This document shows, piece after piece, positions 8,108 to 15,785 of a DNA stretch of 64,000 nt. Position numbers and translations under genes: made by a program. The DNA lies in the NCBI RefSeq assembly GCF_022919135.1, contig NZ_CP095049.1, forward strand, positions 496,001-560,000, read 5' to 3'. The notes under the pieces are model-generated. The model worked only from the letters and a program-made list of their open reading frames with translations, did no database searches and had not been told where the DNA came from. How positions within the stretch are numbered: the stretch's first letter is position 1; every line of letters begins with the position of its first letter. This DNA comes from Hymenobacter cellulosivorans. Its GTDB lineage: Bacteria > Bacteroidota > Bacteroidia > Cytophagales > Hymenobacteraceae.

Positions 8108-8646
8108 ATGAGAGGCAAACGGGTAACATTCTTTGCAACTGGACAGGATTTTCAGCAGCTCATTCGCGCCTTTGAAGCCACCGCGCAGTGCCAATACGTT
8201 GAAGCAGGTGGGTTTGATAACCCGAACATTCCCCGCTACACTTCCTTGCGCGATGTGCCGATCTTGGGCCAGGTGCAGTACTACTCGACGATACTAGCGC
8301 CTCGTCTGCTGCTGCTGCCACTCAACGTTACGTTGACCGTTCGCCCGGTACCACAGCGCGCGGGTGGGATTCGCTATTTGGTAGACCAGCTGGCTAACCC
8401 GTACGGTTTGTTGCTGACCATGGGGGGACCTTTCAACCCGGGGTCCTAGTTGCCAGCGAAGCCAGCACGTTGGCTACGGATGCGGATTCGCTGGCCCTCT
8501 TTGCTAGTTGGGCGAAAGCGGTTCGGAAGCAACACCGAATTGACTATGCTTATGTGGGGCCAGAAGCAGCACTTCTCCTCGCAGAGGGCTGGCGACTGGT
8601 GTCCGATGCCCACTATCCGCATCAAGACTTGCGGAAGCCAGATTAA
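8108..8646 (+). pseudogene. Hypothetical protein gene interrupted by a -1 frameshift in a G run
   Basis: The reading frame from ATG 8108 (MRGKRVTFFATGQDFQQLI) stops at 8447-8449. From the six-G run at 8422-8427 onward, another frame carries on with normal codon use to the TAA at 8644-8646 (TFQPGVLVASEAST ... DAHYPHQDLRKPD). One extra G would join the two into a protein of about 179 residues that reads smoothly as LLTMGGTFQPGVLVASE. I therefore treat it as one gene broken by a single-base loss; a sequencing error, phase variation or programmed slippage could also explain it. The family is not recognised. It lies 52 bp after the MutS-like gene and may be co-transcribed. Confidence 0.7.
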
Positions 8647-8725
8647 ACTACTTGTAAAGCCTTTGCCGGGTACTTCTCTCAGTTCAGGAAAACGGTGATT
8701 TAGGTAAACTGCGCCCAGCCGTAAC

Positions 8726-9988
8726 TCAGAAGTTGAAGTCGCGGGACTCCCCGGCCAGCTCTCGGCCGCGCAGAATAAACTTGGGCCGGTACGATTCTTC
8801 CTCGGCCCAGTTTACCTCGGCAAAGGGCGCACGGTCGCCGTACTCTTTCGGGCCCGTAAGGGGTAGGCCCAAGGCGCGGTTTTGCTCCTGCTCCTGCCAC
8901 ACGTCGGTCAGTACCTCGGCCAGCTGGTGGCCCCAGGCCCGCATCCCGGCCGCAATTACTGCTTGCCGCCAGTCGGCGTGGGCGGCAATGGGCCAGGGGG
9001 GCGTCTGGTGTTCCAGCGCCTGCTCTATCCAATGGGTAGCCTCAAACAGGTAGCCGTGGCGGCGACGGTCATCCTGGCCGCTGGCCTCGTACCAGCGCAG
9101 CAGGCGGGGCAGGTCGGCGGGGTCCTCGAACTGCCGGAAATAGGGCGAGAGGTCGTTGTGGTGCAAGATGAGGGGGTGCCAGGGCAGCGAGGCAGCCATG
9201 TCGCCGCGGGCGCGCTGGGCGGCTAGTTTCTCCGCTTTATCGGCTTCGGTAAGATTGATGTAGTAGGCTTCTTTTTCGCCGCGTACGTCGGGCAGGGTCA
9301 GCAGCAGGTTTTGGCCGGTGGCTTCGTTGTGGTACTGATACCAGGCGGGCAGGGTGCGGTAGGCCCGCTTGGAGGCGGCCTCGTAGCCATCGTCGTTGGG
9401 GTCATCCGCTTCGTCGGGGGCCAGGTCGTTCCCTTCGGCTGCGCGCCGAAACCGGTCGTAGTTCTGCCAGGACCAGTTCTGGTTGGGCACGTAGTAGTCG
9501 GAGCGCAGATACGACTCGTAGAGGGCCACCTCGTCGGCCGTGATGGGCGGCAGCCACGGGCAATAGTCGATGTACTTTTCCCACTGCCGGAATTCTTCGG
9601 TATGGCGCACGCCGGGGAGGGTAATCTGCTCGGCCCGCCAGCGGCACTGCAAATCGAACAGCTTCTTCTGCTGAATTTCCCACAGGTCGTGGGCCGCTTC
9701 CTCGCGAATCTCGATAAAGCGCGCCCCGGCCTGCTTTGCCAGAAACGGCCCTTTGATAAAAGCAGCAGCTTTGGCGTTGGCATACAGGCTCACAACGGAC
9801 GCCTTACTCTGGGCCAGGTAAGGAGCCAAGGCCTCCTGCAGGGCGGGGTGGGCACGTAGCTCGGCGGCAAACAGACGGCTGAGGGCGACCAGGTCGGGTT
9901 TGGTCTGGGCCGCTTTGATGTAGGCAGCCCGGGCTTCGGGCGTGGTGGGCAGCTCGGGTTCGGCCGCCGGGGAGGCTAATTCTTCCAT
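8726..9988 (-). CDS. Hypothetical protein rich in Trp and Tyr (420 aa)
   Basis: Not recognised. I take MEELASPAAEPELPTTPEARAAY at 9988 as the start, since the few upstream codons overlap what looks like promoter sequence. There is no signal peptide or membrane segment. The N-terminal 130 residues are helical (RFIEIREEAAHDLWEIQQKKLFDLQCRW). The rest is unusually aromatic and acidic, for example YCPWLPPIT, YYVPNQNWSWQNYDRF and SLPWHPLILHHNDLSPYF. The pattern suggests a cytoplasmic protein, perhaps an enzyme or immunity-like protein, but I see no catalytic signature. The gene is monocistronic, with a terminator between it and rfbC upstream. Confidence 0.7.
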   Translation of the reverse strand: MEELASPAAEPELPTTPEARAAYIKAAQTKPDLVALSRLFAAELRAHPALQEALAPYLAQSKASVVSLYANAKAAAFIKGPFLAKQAGARFIEIREEAAHDLWEIQQKKLFDLQCRWRAEQITLPGVRHTEEFRQWEKYIDYCPWLPPITADEVALYESYLRSDYYVPNQNWSWQNYDRFRRAAEGNDLAPDEADDPNDDGYEAASKRAYRTLPAWYQYHNEATGQNLLLTLPDVRGEKEAYYINLTEADKAEKLAAQRARGDMAASLPWHPLILHHNDLSPYFRQFEDPADLPRLLRWYEASGQDDRRRHGYLFEATHWIEQALEHQTPPWPIAAHADWRQAVIAAGMRAWGHQLAEVLTDVWQEQEQNRALGLPLTGPKEYGDRAPFAEVNWAEEESYRPKFILRGRELAGESRDFNF

Positions 9989-10141
9989 AGTCAAGGTAAT
10001 GCGTAGCAGATAGTAGGCTCCAAAATAGCAGTTAGCTGGCAAAACAAAAGAGCGGGAGTCGGGGCCAGCAGCATCGGTTGTAACAGGGTGGCCTTATGAG
10101 CCCACTCCAGCGGTGCGGGTGAGCGAAGCCGCTTGGCCCAG

Positions 10142-10187
10142 CAACGAAAAAAGCCCCCAACCAGTATGGCCGGGGGCTTTTTCGTTG
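10142..10187. terminator. Rho-independent terminator downstream of rfbC
   Basis: Arms CAACGAAAAAAGCCCCC and GGGGGCTTTTTCGTTG around a 12-base loop, with A and T runs on both sides of a GC core. It follows the rfbC stop on the minus strand by about 85 bp. Confidence 0.85.
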
Positions 10188-10271
10188 TAAGGATGAAGCC
10201 TTGGTATTGTGGTAGCAGCACGGACAGCCCTAGCAACTGCGGCCTTCCCGCCTACCACCGAGCAAGGCAGT

Positions 10272-10817
10272 TTACGCAAAAGGCGTGTCGAAGTCGGCGA
10301 AGAGCGGCAGGGCGCGGTCCTTGTCCGACACCAGTGGGGCCTCAATGCCCCAGTCGATGCCCAGCGTCGGGTCGTTCCAGCGCAGGCCGCCTTCCGAGCC
10401 CGGGTTGTAGTAGTCGGTGCACTTATAGAGAAACAGCGTGTGGTCTTCCAGGGCCATAAAGCCGTGGGCAAACCCGGTGGGCACGTAGAGCATGTTGCAG
10501 CGCTGCGAGTCCAGCTCGACTTTTACGTGCTGCCCGTACGTGGGCGAGGAGCGGCGCAGGTCGACTACTACATCGATTACCCGACCCGTAGCTACGCGCA
10601 CCAGCTTGGCCTGGCTGAAGGGCGGCCGCTGAAAGTGCAGCCCACGCAGCACGCCTACTCCCGAACTCGATTGGTTATCCTGCACCCAGTTGCCTACGGC
10701 CCCGGCCTCTTCCATAATGCGGGCACTGAAAGACTCAAAGAAGGCACCGCGAGGGTCACCGAATACCCGGGGCGTAAACTCAATTACACCGGCCAGAGCG
10801 TGATGCTTAATTTCCAT
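10272..10817 (-). CDS. rfbC: dTDP-4-dehydrorhamnose 3,5-epimerase
   Basis: A 181-residue RmlC/RfbC protein, the usual length. It converts dTDP-4-keto-6-deoxyglucose to dTDP-4-keto-L-rhamnose in the cytoplasm. The signature GVLRGLHFQRPPFSQAKLVR holds the catalytic base His61; the paired Asp and Tyr fall in VIDVVVDLRRSSPTYG and FLYKCTDYYNP. The N-terminal FGDPRGAFFESF and the late GIDWG are also family hallmarks. The rest of the rhamnose pathway (rfbA, B, D) is not in the window. The gene follows a glycosyltransferase on the same strand by 64 bp, so the pair probably belongs to surface polysaccharide synthesis. Confidence 0.95.
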   Translation of the reverse strand: MEIKHHALAGVIEFTPRVFGDPRGAFFESFSARIMEEAGAVGNWVQDNQSSSGVGVLRGLHFQRPPFSQAKLVRVATGRVIDVVVDLRRSSPTYGQHVKVELDSQRCNMLYVPTGFAHGFMALEDHTLFLYKCTDYYNPGSEGGLRWNDPTLGIDWGIEAPLVSDKDRALPLFADFDTPFA

Positions 10818-10881
10818 TCAGGAGAGATATTAGGGTACGACGCCACAAACGTACGCGTGGCAAGGTAGGGAGTTTTAGCCT

Positions 10882-12003
10882 CTAGCGGACCCGGGGACCA
10901 ACGGCCTCCACGATGCGTAGATACTTATTTAGAACGATTTGTTCGTCAAATTTTTGCTCGGCCAGCTGCCGGCCGGCTTGGCCCATGGCCTGCAGCTCGG
11001 CGCTGGAAAGGCGCTGCACCTGTAGCATTTTAGCGGCCAGGTCGGCGGCGTTACGGACTTCACAGAGCAGGCCATTCTGACCATCTACCACCGTCTCGCG
11101 GCAGCCGGGCACGTCGGTCGTCACGATGGGCTTGCCCATGGCGGCGGCTTCAAGCAGGGTTTTGGGCGTGCCTTCCCGGTACGAGGGCAGCACCACGCAG
11201 TCGGCCCGCCCGATGTGCTCGGCCACGTTGTCGGAAGTACCCAGGTACTCGATGTTGCCGGCCTTGAGCCACTCCTCAAAGACGGCCCGCTTCACCCCGA
11301 TATTGCCCGACTCATCAACGCCGCCCAGCAGCTGCACCCGGGTGCCGGGCATGGCCTCACGCACGATGCGGGCTGCTTCGAAGTATTCCTCCACGCCTTT
11401 TTCGTAGAGCACCCGCGCTATCATCAGAAAGGTGAAAGGCTCGTGACGCACAAACTCCGCCGCGGGCCGAAACCGATTCGTATCCACGCCGGAGCCGGGC
11501 AGCAGGTCGGTGATATCGGGGTGCACCAGGCCGTGCTGCAGGAAAAGCTGCCGGTCGTCGTCGTTCTGGAAAAATACCCGCTTGGGAAAGCGGAAGGCAA
11601 ACCGGTACAGGCTCAGGGCAATGCGGCTCACGAAGTTCTGCACAATAAACACCGTACCCAGGCCCGACACGTTATTCACGCTCGGAATGCCGGCCAGCTT
11701 GGCCGCCAGCGTCCCGTAGATATTGGGTTTGATGGTATACTGCAGCACCACGTCGGGCTTTTCGCGGCGGTAAATACCGTAGAAGCGGCGCGTCAGCTGG
11801 GCATCTTTTACGGGGTTAGTGCCCTTGTTTTCCATCAGAATGGGCACGTAGCGGCAGCCCAGCTCAGTTTCCAGGCGCTCGGAATAGGCGTCGGGTGGGG
11901 CTATAGCCAGCACCTCGTGGCCGGCGGCCTGCAGGGCTTTAACCAGGCTCCGGCGGAAATTCCAGATATTCCAGGACGTATTAATGACAATGGCAACGCG
12001 CAT
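10882..12003 (-). CDS. Glycosyltransferase family 4 protein
   Basis: A 373-residue GT-B fold enzyme. The start is ATG 12003 (MRVAIVINTSWNIWNFRRSLV), giving the usual N-terminal Rossmann strand; a longer open frame upstream runs into the divergent cytochrome gene and is not used. Donor-binding features are FLMIARVLYEKGVEEYFEAA, VQLLGGVD, YLGTSDNV and the E-x7-E region CVVLPSYREGTPKTLLEAAAMGKPIVTTD, which is the nucleotide-sugar site of GT4. The sequence style is that of the PglA/WbpH-like enzymes that extend undecaprenyl-linked glycans. It probably forms an operon with rfbC. The acceptor and sugar cannot be told from sequence. Confidence 0.9.
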   Translation of the reverse strand: MRVAIVINTSWNIWNFRRSLVKALQAAGHEVLAIAPPDAYSERLETELGCRYVPILMENKGTNPVKDAQLTRRFYGIYRREKPDVVLQYTIKPNIYGTLAAKLAGIPSVNNVSGLGTVFIVQNFVSRIALSLYRFAFRFPKRVFFQNDDDRQLFLQHGLVHPDITDLLPGSGVDTNRFRPAAEFVRHEPFTFLMIARVLYEKGVEEYFEAARIVREAMPGTRVQLLGGVDESGNIGVKRAVFEEWLKAGNIEYLGTSDNVAEHIGRADCVVLPSYREGTPKTLLEAAAMGKPIVTTDVPGCRETVVDGQNGLLCEVRNAADLAAKMLQVQRLSSAELQAMGQAGRQLAEQKFDEQIVLNKYLRIVEAVGPRVR

Positions 12004-12106
12004 ACAGCAGATTCGGGATTCGGGCGGCAAAGGTAGCAGGTCCGGTTTCGGTATCGGTAAAAAAGTAGCGCCCGCCCGCCCGAGGCCCGTTGCGTACCTT
12101 CGCCCC

Positions 12107-12448
12107 ATGATTCGCTCTGCCCTTTTTCTTTGCTCCGGCCTGTTGCTTTTCCTGGCCGCAGCCTGCACTTCCAACAGCAACTCCGCGGCCGAAGAAACAG
12201 CTGCTGCACCCGCTGTTGCAGCCGAATTGCCCGGAAAGGCGCTATACACGCAGAACTGCGCCGTTTGCCACGGCCCCGACGGCAAGCTCGGCCTCAACGG
12301 CGCCCACGACCTGACCAAGAGCAACCTGAATGCAACCGGCCGCGTGTATATGGTGACGCAGGGCCTGGGCAAGATGCCTTCCTTTAAAAATCAGCTCAGT
12401 CCTGAGCAGATTCAGCAGGTCGTTGACTATTCTCTCACCCTAAAATAA
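12107..12448 (+). CDS. Cytochrome c family lipoprotein
   Basis: A 113-residue protein beginning with a lipoprotein signal (LFLAAAC, lipobox Cys20). After a short Ser/Ala linker comes a class I cytochrome c domain: the haem site CAVCH (Cys51, Cys54, His55) and the axial Met90 in GLGKMPSF. It should be anchored to a membrane on the periplasmic side and carry electrons; the partner is unknown. The start (12107) is fixed by the signal peptide. It is divergent from the glycosyltransferase, 103 bp apart, and followed by hflX 52 bp downstream, perhaps on the same transcript although the functions are unrelated. Confidence 0.9.
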   Translation: MIRSALFLCSGLLLFLAAACTSNSNSAAEETAAAPAVAAELPGKALYTQNCAVCHGPDGKLGLNGAHDLTKSNLNATGRVYMVTQGLGKMPSFKNQLSPEQIQQVVDYSLTLK

Positions 12449-12500
12449 GCCCAGGCCAGTTGGCGCCGCGCCTATTTTACTTTACCACCCACTGCACTTT

Positions 12501-13832
12501 ATGGCTAATAAACCGTCCTCCAAAGGCCGCAAGCCCGGCAACAGCACCCGCCACCCCGGCGCCGTCGACGGCGTATCGGGCCGCGTGGGCCGCATTTTGG
12601 CCAAAGCCAACAAAGATGGTACCTACGACACGGCCCTGGAACAGGAAACCGCCGTGCTGGTAGCCGTGCCCGATAAGCGCCAGCCCGACCTGCAAACCCA
12701 GGAATACCTCGACGAACTGGCTTTCCTGGCCGAAACCGCCGGGGCCCAGGTTACCAAGCGCTTCGTGCAGCGCCTCGAAAAGCCCGACATCCGCACCTTC
12801 GTGGGCGAGGGTAAGCTCGAAGAAATCAAGGCCTACGTGCGCCACAGCAACGCCAGCATGGTCATCTTCGACGACGACCTCTCGCCGTCCCAGCTGCGCA
12901 ACCTCGAAGCCGAGCTCCAAGTCAAAATCGTAGACCGTAGCCTGCTCATCATCGATATTTTCGCCAGCCGGGCCAAGTCGGCCACGGCCCGCACCCAGGT
13001 GGAGCTGGCCCAGTACCAGTACCTGCTGCCCCGCCTCACCGGCCTCTGGACTCACTTGAGCCGGCAGCGTGGTGGGGGCGTGAGTCAGCGCGGACCGGGG
13101 GAAACAGAAATCGAGACCGACCGGCGCGTGGTGCGCGACCGGATAGCCTTGCTCAAGGACAAGCTCAAGGAGCTCGACAAGCAAAGCAACACCCAGCGCA
13201 AGTCGCGCGCCGGGCTGGTGCGCGTGGCCCTGGTGGGTTACACCAACGTGGGCAAAAGCACGATTATGAACCTGCTGAGCCGCTCCGACGTGTTTGCCGA
13301 AAACAAGCTCTTCGCTACCGTCGACTCCACGGTGCGCAAGGTGGTGCTCGAAAACGTGCCCTTCCTGCTCTCCGACACCGTAGGGTTTATCCGCAAGCTA
13401 CCCACCCGCCTGATTGAGAGCTTTAAAAGTACTCTCGACGAAATCCGGGAAGCCGATCTGTTGGTCCACGTCGTCGACATTTCCCACCCCTCCTTCGAAG
13501 ACCAGATTGCCGTAGTCAACGATACACTCAAGGATATTGAGGCTGCTGACAAGCCCGTGCTGCTGGTTTTCAACAAAATTGACCGGTACGACATTGGACA
13601 GGAAGAGCATCACGGCGGCTTCGAGGGAATGAATGCTGACGAAGACGTAGAGCCCCGGCCTACACTCGAACAATTGCAGGCCAGTTACATGGCCAAAATG
13701 CACGACCCAGTCATTTTTATCTCTGCCCAGGAGCGGCAAAATATTGATGAACTGCGGGCTCTTCTGGTGCGCCACGTAGCCGTGCTACAGGAGCAGCGCT
13801 ACCCACATACGTCCTTCGAAAGCGAGGAGTAA
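12501..13832 (+). CDS. hflX: GTPase HflX
   Basis: A 443-residue HflX, a ribosome-associated GTPase that splits stalled or heat-damaged 70S ribosomes. An N-terminal HflX domain (about 50-190, containing FVGEGKLEEIKAYV and ARTQVELAQYQYLLPRL) precedes the G domain: G1 GYTNVGKST, G2 region VDSTVRKV, G3 DTVGFIRKLP, G4 NKID. The glycine-rich GGGVSQRGPGETEIETDRR between the domains is diagnostic. The first 30 residues are basic and low in complexity (KPSSKGRKPGNSTRH), longer than in E. coli. A strong terminator follows the stop. Confidence 0.95.
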   Translation: MANKPSSKGRKPGNSTRHPGAVDGVSGRVGRILAKANKDGTYDTALEQETAVLVAVPDKRQPDLQTQEYLDELAFLAETAGAQVTKRFVQRLEKPDIRTFVGEGKLEEIKAYVRHSNASMVIFDDDLSPSQLRNLEAELQVKIVDRSLLIIDIFASRAKSATARTQVELAQYQYLLPRLTGLWTHLSRQRGGGVSQRGPGETEIETDRRVVRDRIALLKDKLKELDKQSNTQRKSRAGLVRVALVGYTNVGKSTIMNLLSRSDVFAENKLFATVDSTVRKVVLENVPFLLSDTVGFIRKLPTRLIESFKSTLDEIREADLLVHVVDISHPSFEDQIAVVNDTLKDIEAADKPVLLVFNKIDRYDIGQEEHHGGFEGMNADEDVEPRPTLEQLQASYMAKMHDPVIFISAQERQNIDELRALLVRHVAVLQEQRYPHTSFESEE

Positions 13833-13860
13833 AGCCCCTCACTTTTTATAATTTTACTAA

Positions 13861-13892
13861 GCGGCCCGAAAAATTTTCGGGCCGCTTTTTTT
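13861..13892 (+). terminator. Rho-independent terminator after hflX
   Basis: GCGGCCCGAAAA and TTTTCGGGCCGC pair almost without a loop, followed by seven T. It lies 28 bp after the hflX stop. Confidence 0.93.
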
Positions 13893-14187
13893 GTTTGATT
13901 TCCTGCTCATCAGGTGAAAAAGCGCCTATATAAATTATGTTTTATATACAATGTCTAAGCGAATTTCGTAGCTGCTGACTTAACCTCGGGAAACAAAATA
14001 AACCTGCTTTCGTACCAACGGCTCGACTCGGCATTTCGGCCAAAATACCGTATGTTTTAACAATATATAAGCCTATATATTGCAACATCCATAAAAATTG
14101 CGCCAAAAAATTATCTTTTGCCTTAGTCATCATTTTTCCTAGCTTGCTTTTCCTGTCCTCTTTCCACTACCAAACCAACCCTTTCTC
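13893..14187. other. AT-rich leader region before the first M43 protease gene
   Basis: About 295 bp, much richer in A and T than the coding DNA around it, with repeated TATATA and TATAAA stretches near 13930 and 14055-14100. No protein-like frame is convincing. It probably holds the promoter and 5' leader of the protease gene at 14188. A similar AT-rich leader precedes the second protease. Confidence 0.45.
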
Positions 14188-15450
14188 ATGAAGAAAAACG
14201 TTTACGCAATTGCCTTGGCTTTTTTAGGCCTCGGTTCCTTCTCGGCCCAGGCACAAGACCAACGGATGGCCAAGACCGATCCTGCACTAATCACACCTGG
14301 CCGCACCTGCGCCACGATGGAAGTATTGGAGGCTCAAATGGCCGCCGACCCCTCGTTGGCTCAGCGCATGGCCAAGGTGGAGCAGCAGACGGCCGAGGTG
14401 CTCTCCAGCCCGGCTACCGCCAACCGTATCGGGGCCGTCGTGACGATTCCGGTGGTCGTGCACGTGCTCTACAACACTACCGCTCAGAACGTCTCCGACG
14501 CCATGATTACGGCCCAGCTTGATGTACTGAACAAGGACTTCAGCAAGACCAACACCGACGCGGGCCTAGTGCCGACGATGTTTGCGGGCTTGGCTGCCAA
14601 CACCAACGTGCAGTTTGTGCTGGCTAAGCGCACCCCCACGGGTGCTGCCACTACCGGCATTGTGCGCAAGCAAACCAAAGTAAGCTCCTGGAGCACCAAC
14701 GACGCCGTAAAAAGCTCGAAGCGCGGCGGCGACGATGCCTGGGATGCTACCAAATACCTCAACCTGTGGGTGTGCAACCTGGGCCAGGGCCTGCTCGGTT
14801 ACGCCCAGTTCCCCGGCGGCTCGCCGGCCACCGACGGCGTAGTAGTGCTGTATTCCTCACTGCCCGGGGGCACGGCCAAGCCTTATGACAAAGGCCGCAC
14901 CGCCACCCACGAAGTAGGCCACTGGCTAAACCTGCGCCACATCTGGGGCGATGCCAGCTGCGGCAACGACCTGGTGTCGGATACGCCTACCCAGCAGACG
15001 GCCAACTACGGCTGCCCGGCTTTCCCCCACGTAACCTGCAACAACCAGGGCGATATGTCGATGAACTATATGGACTACACCGACGACGCCTGCATGTACA
15101 TGTTCTCCACGGGCCAGGCTTCGCGCATGAACGCCCTGTTTGCCTCGGGCGGCGCCCGCGCCGGTCTGGTTACCTCGCAGGGTGGCGTTGCTCCCCGCAT
15201 GACGGCCACGGCTGCTGAAGTAGCCATGTACCCCAACCCCGCCAGCAACGTGCTCAACCTGTCATTGCCCGCTACCAAGGCTGGCAAAGGCTGGACGGTA
15301 ACGGTATACGACCTGCGCGGCCACGAAATGAAGCAGGCCACTTACAACGGTCAGGGCCAGGTGCAGGTAGCCCAGCTGCCTAAGGGCCTGTACCAGATGA
15401 CCGTGTCGGACGGGCAGCAGACGCTGCGTCAGCGCTTTGAAAAGCAATAA
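14188..15450 (+). CDS. T9SS-secreted M43-family zinc metalloprotease
   Basis: A 420-residue exported protease. It opens with a signal peptide (MKKNVYAIALAFLGLGSFSAQAQ). The catalytic domain is of the pappalysin/M43 type: IPVVVHVLYN, then the zinc site HEVGHWLNLRHIWGD with ligands His241, His245 and the third His in NLRH, and the Met-turn region SMNYMDYTDDACMYMF. Residues about 340-420 are a type A T9SS sorting domain (AEVAMYPNPASNVLNLSL ... LPKGLYQMTVSDG), so it should pass the outer membrane by the Por system. It is a tandem paralogue of the next gene but lacks the GEVED domain. A terminator follows. Confidence 0.93.
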   Translation: MKKNVYAIALAFLGLGSFSAQAQDQRMAKTDPALITPGRTCATMEVLEAQMAADPSLAQRMAKVEQQTAEVLSSPATANRIGAVVTIPVVVHVLYNTTAQNVSDAMITAQLDVLNKDFSKTNTDAGLVPTMFAGLAANTNVQFVLAKRTPTGAATTGIVRKQTKVSSWSTNDAVKSSKRGGDDAWDATKYLNLWVCNLGQGLLGYAQFPGGSPATDGVVVLYSSLPGGTAKPYDKGRTATHEVGHWLNLRHIWGDASCGNDLVSDTPTQQTANYGCPAFPHVTCNNQGDMSMNYMDYTDDACMYMFSTGQASRMNALFASGGARAGLVTSQGGVAPRMTATAAEVAMYPNPASNVLNLSLPATKAGKGWTVTVYDLRGHEMKQATYNGQGQVQVAQLPKGLYQMTVSDGQQTLRQRFEKQ

Positions 15451-15528
15451 ACTTCTATCTTAGCGACGCTGGTAGTTGTTGCAGCAGTTGCTGGCCTTCT
15501 GATCTAAGAGCCAAACTTCACTCACCAG

Positions 15529-15562
15529 AAAAGCCCACCGATACCGGTGGGCTTTTCTTTTT
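15529..15562 (+). terminator. Rho-independent terminator after the first M43 protease
   Basis: AAAAGCCCACCG and CGGTGGGCTTTT around a short ATAC loop, followed by CTTTTT. About 80 bp after the stop. Confidence 0.88.
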
Positions 15563-15785
15563 GGGCCTGGCCGAGACTGACGCCTACACTGTTGCGGGCA
15601 ATACGGGCTGGGGTATACTTTACAGCAATTACAATATATCTTCAAAATTCGGGCACTACGTTACACATACAATAATGTTACGCCCAAAAAATTATAAATA
15701 TTATAGCAAATCGATTTAATCCTGTTTAAAATTTGAATACATTGTGACCCTCGTTCCTCTTTCCACAACCAACCCTTTCGTTCAC
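15563..15785. other. AT-rich leader before the second M43 protease gene
   Basis: About 220 bp without a gene. From about 15630 on it is strongly AT-rich (AAAAAATTATAAATATTATA near 15685), like the leader of the first protease. No TAnnTTTG box stands out. It must hold the promoter of the gene at 15786. Confidence 0.4.

Noticed and set aside
13942..14133. A 63-residue open frame on the minus strand before the first M43 gene
   Set aside because: It lies in AT-rich leader DNA, has no family features and points away from its neighbours.
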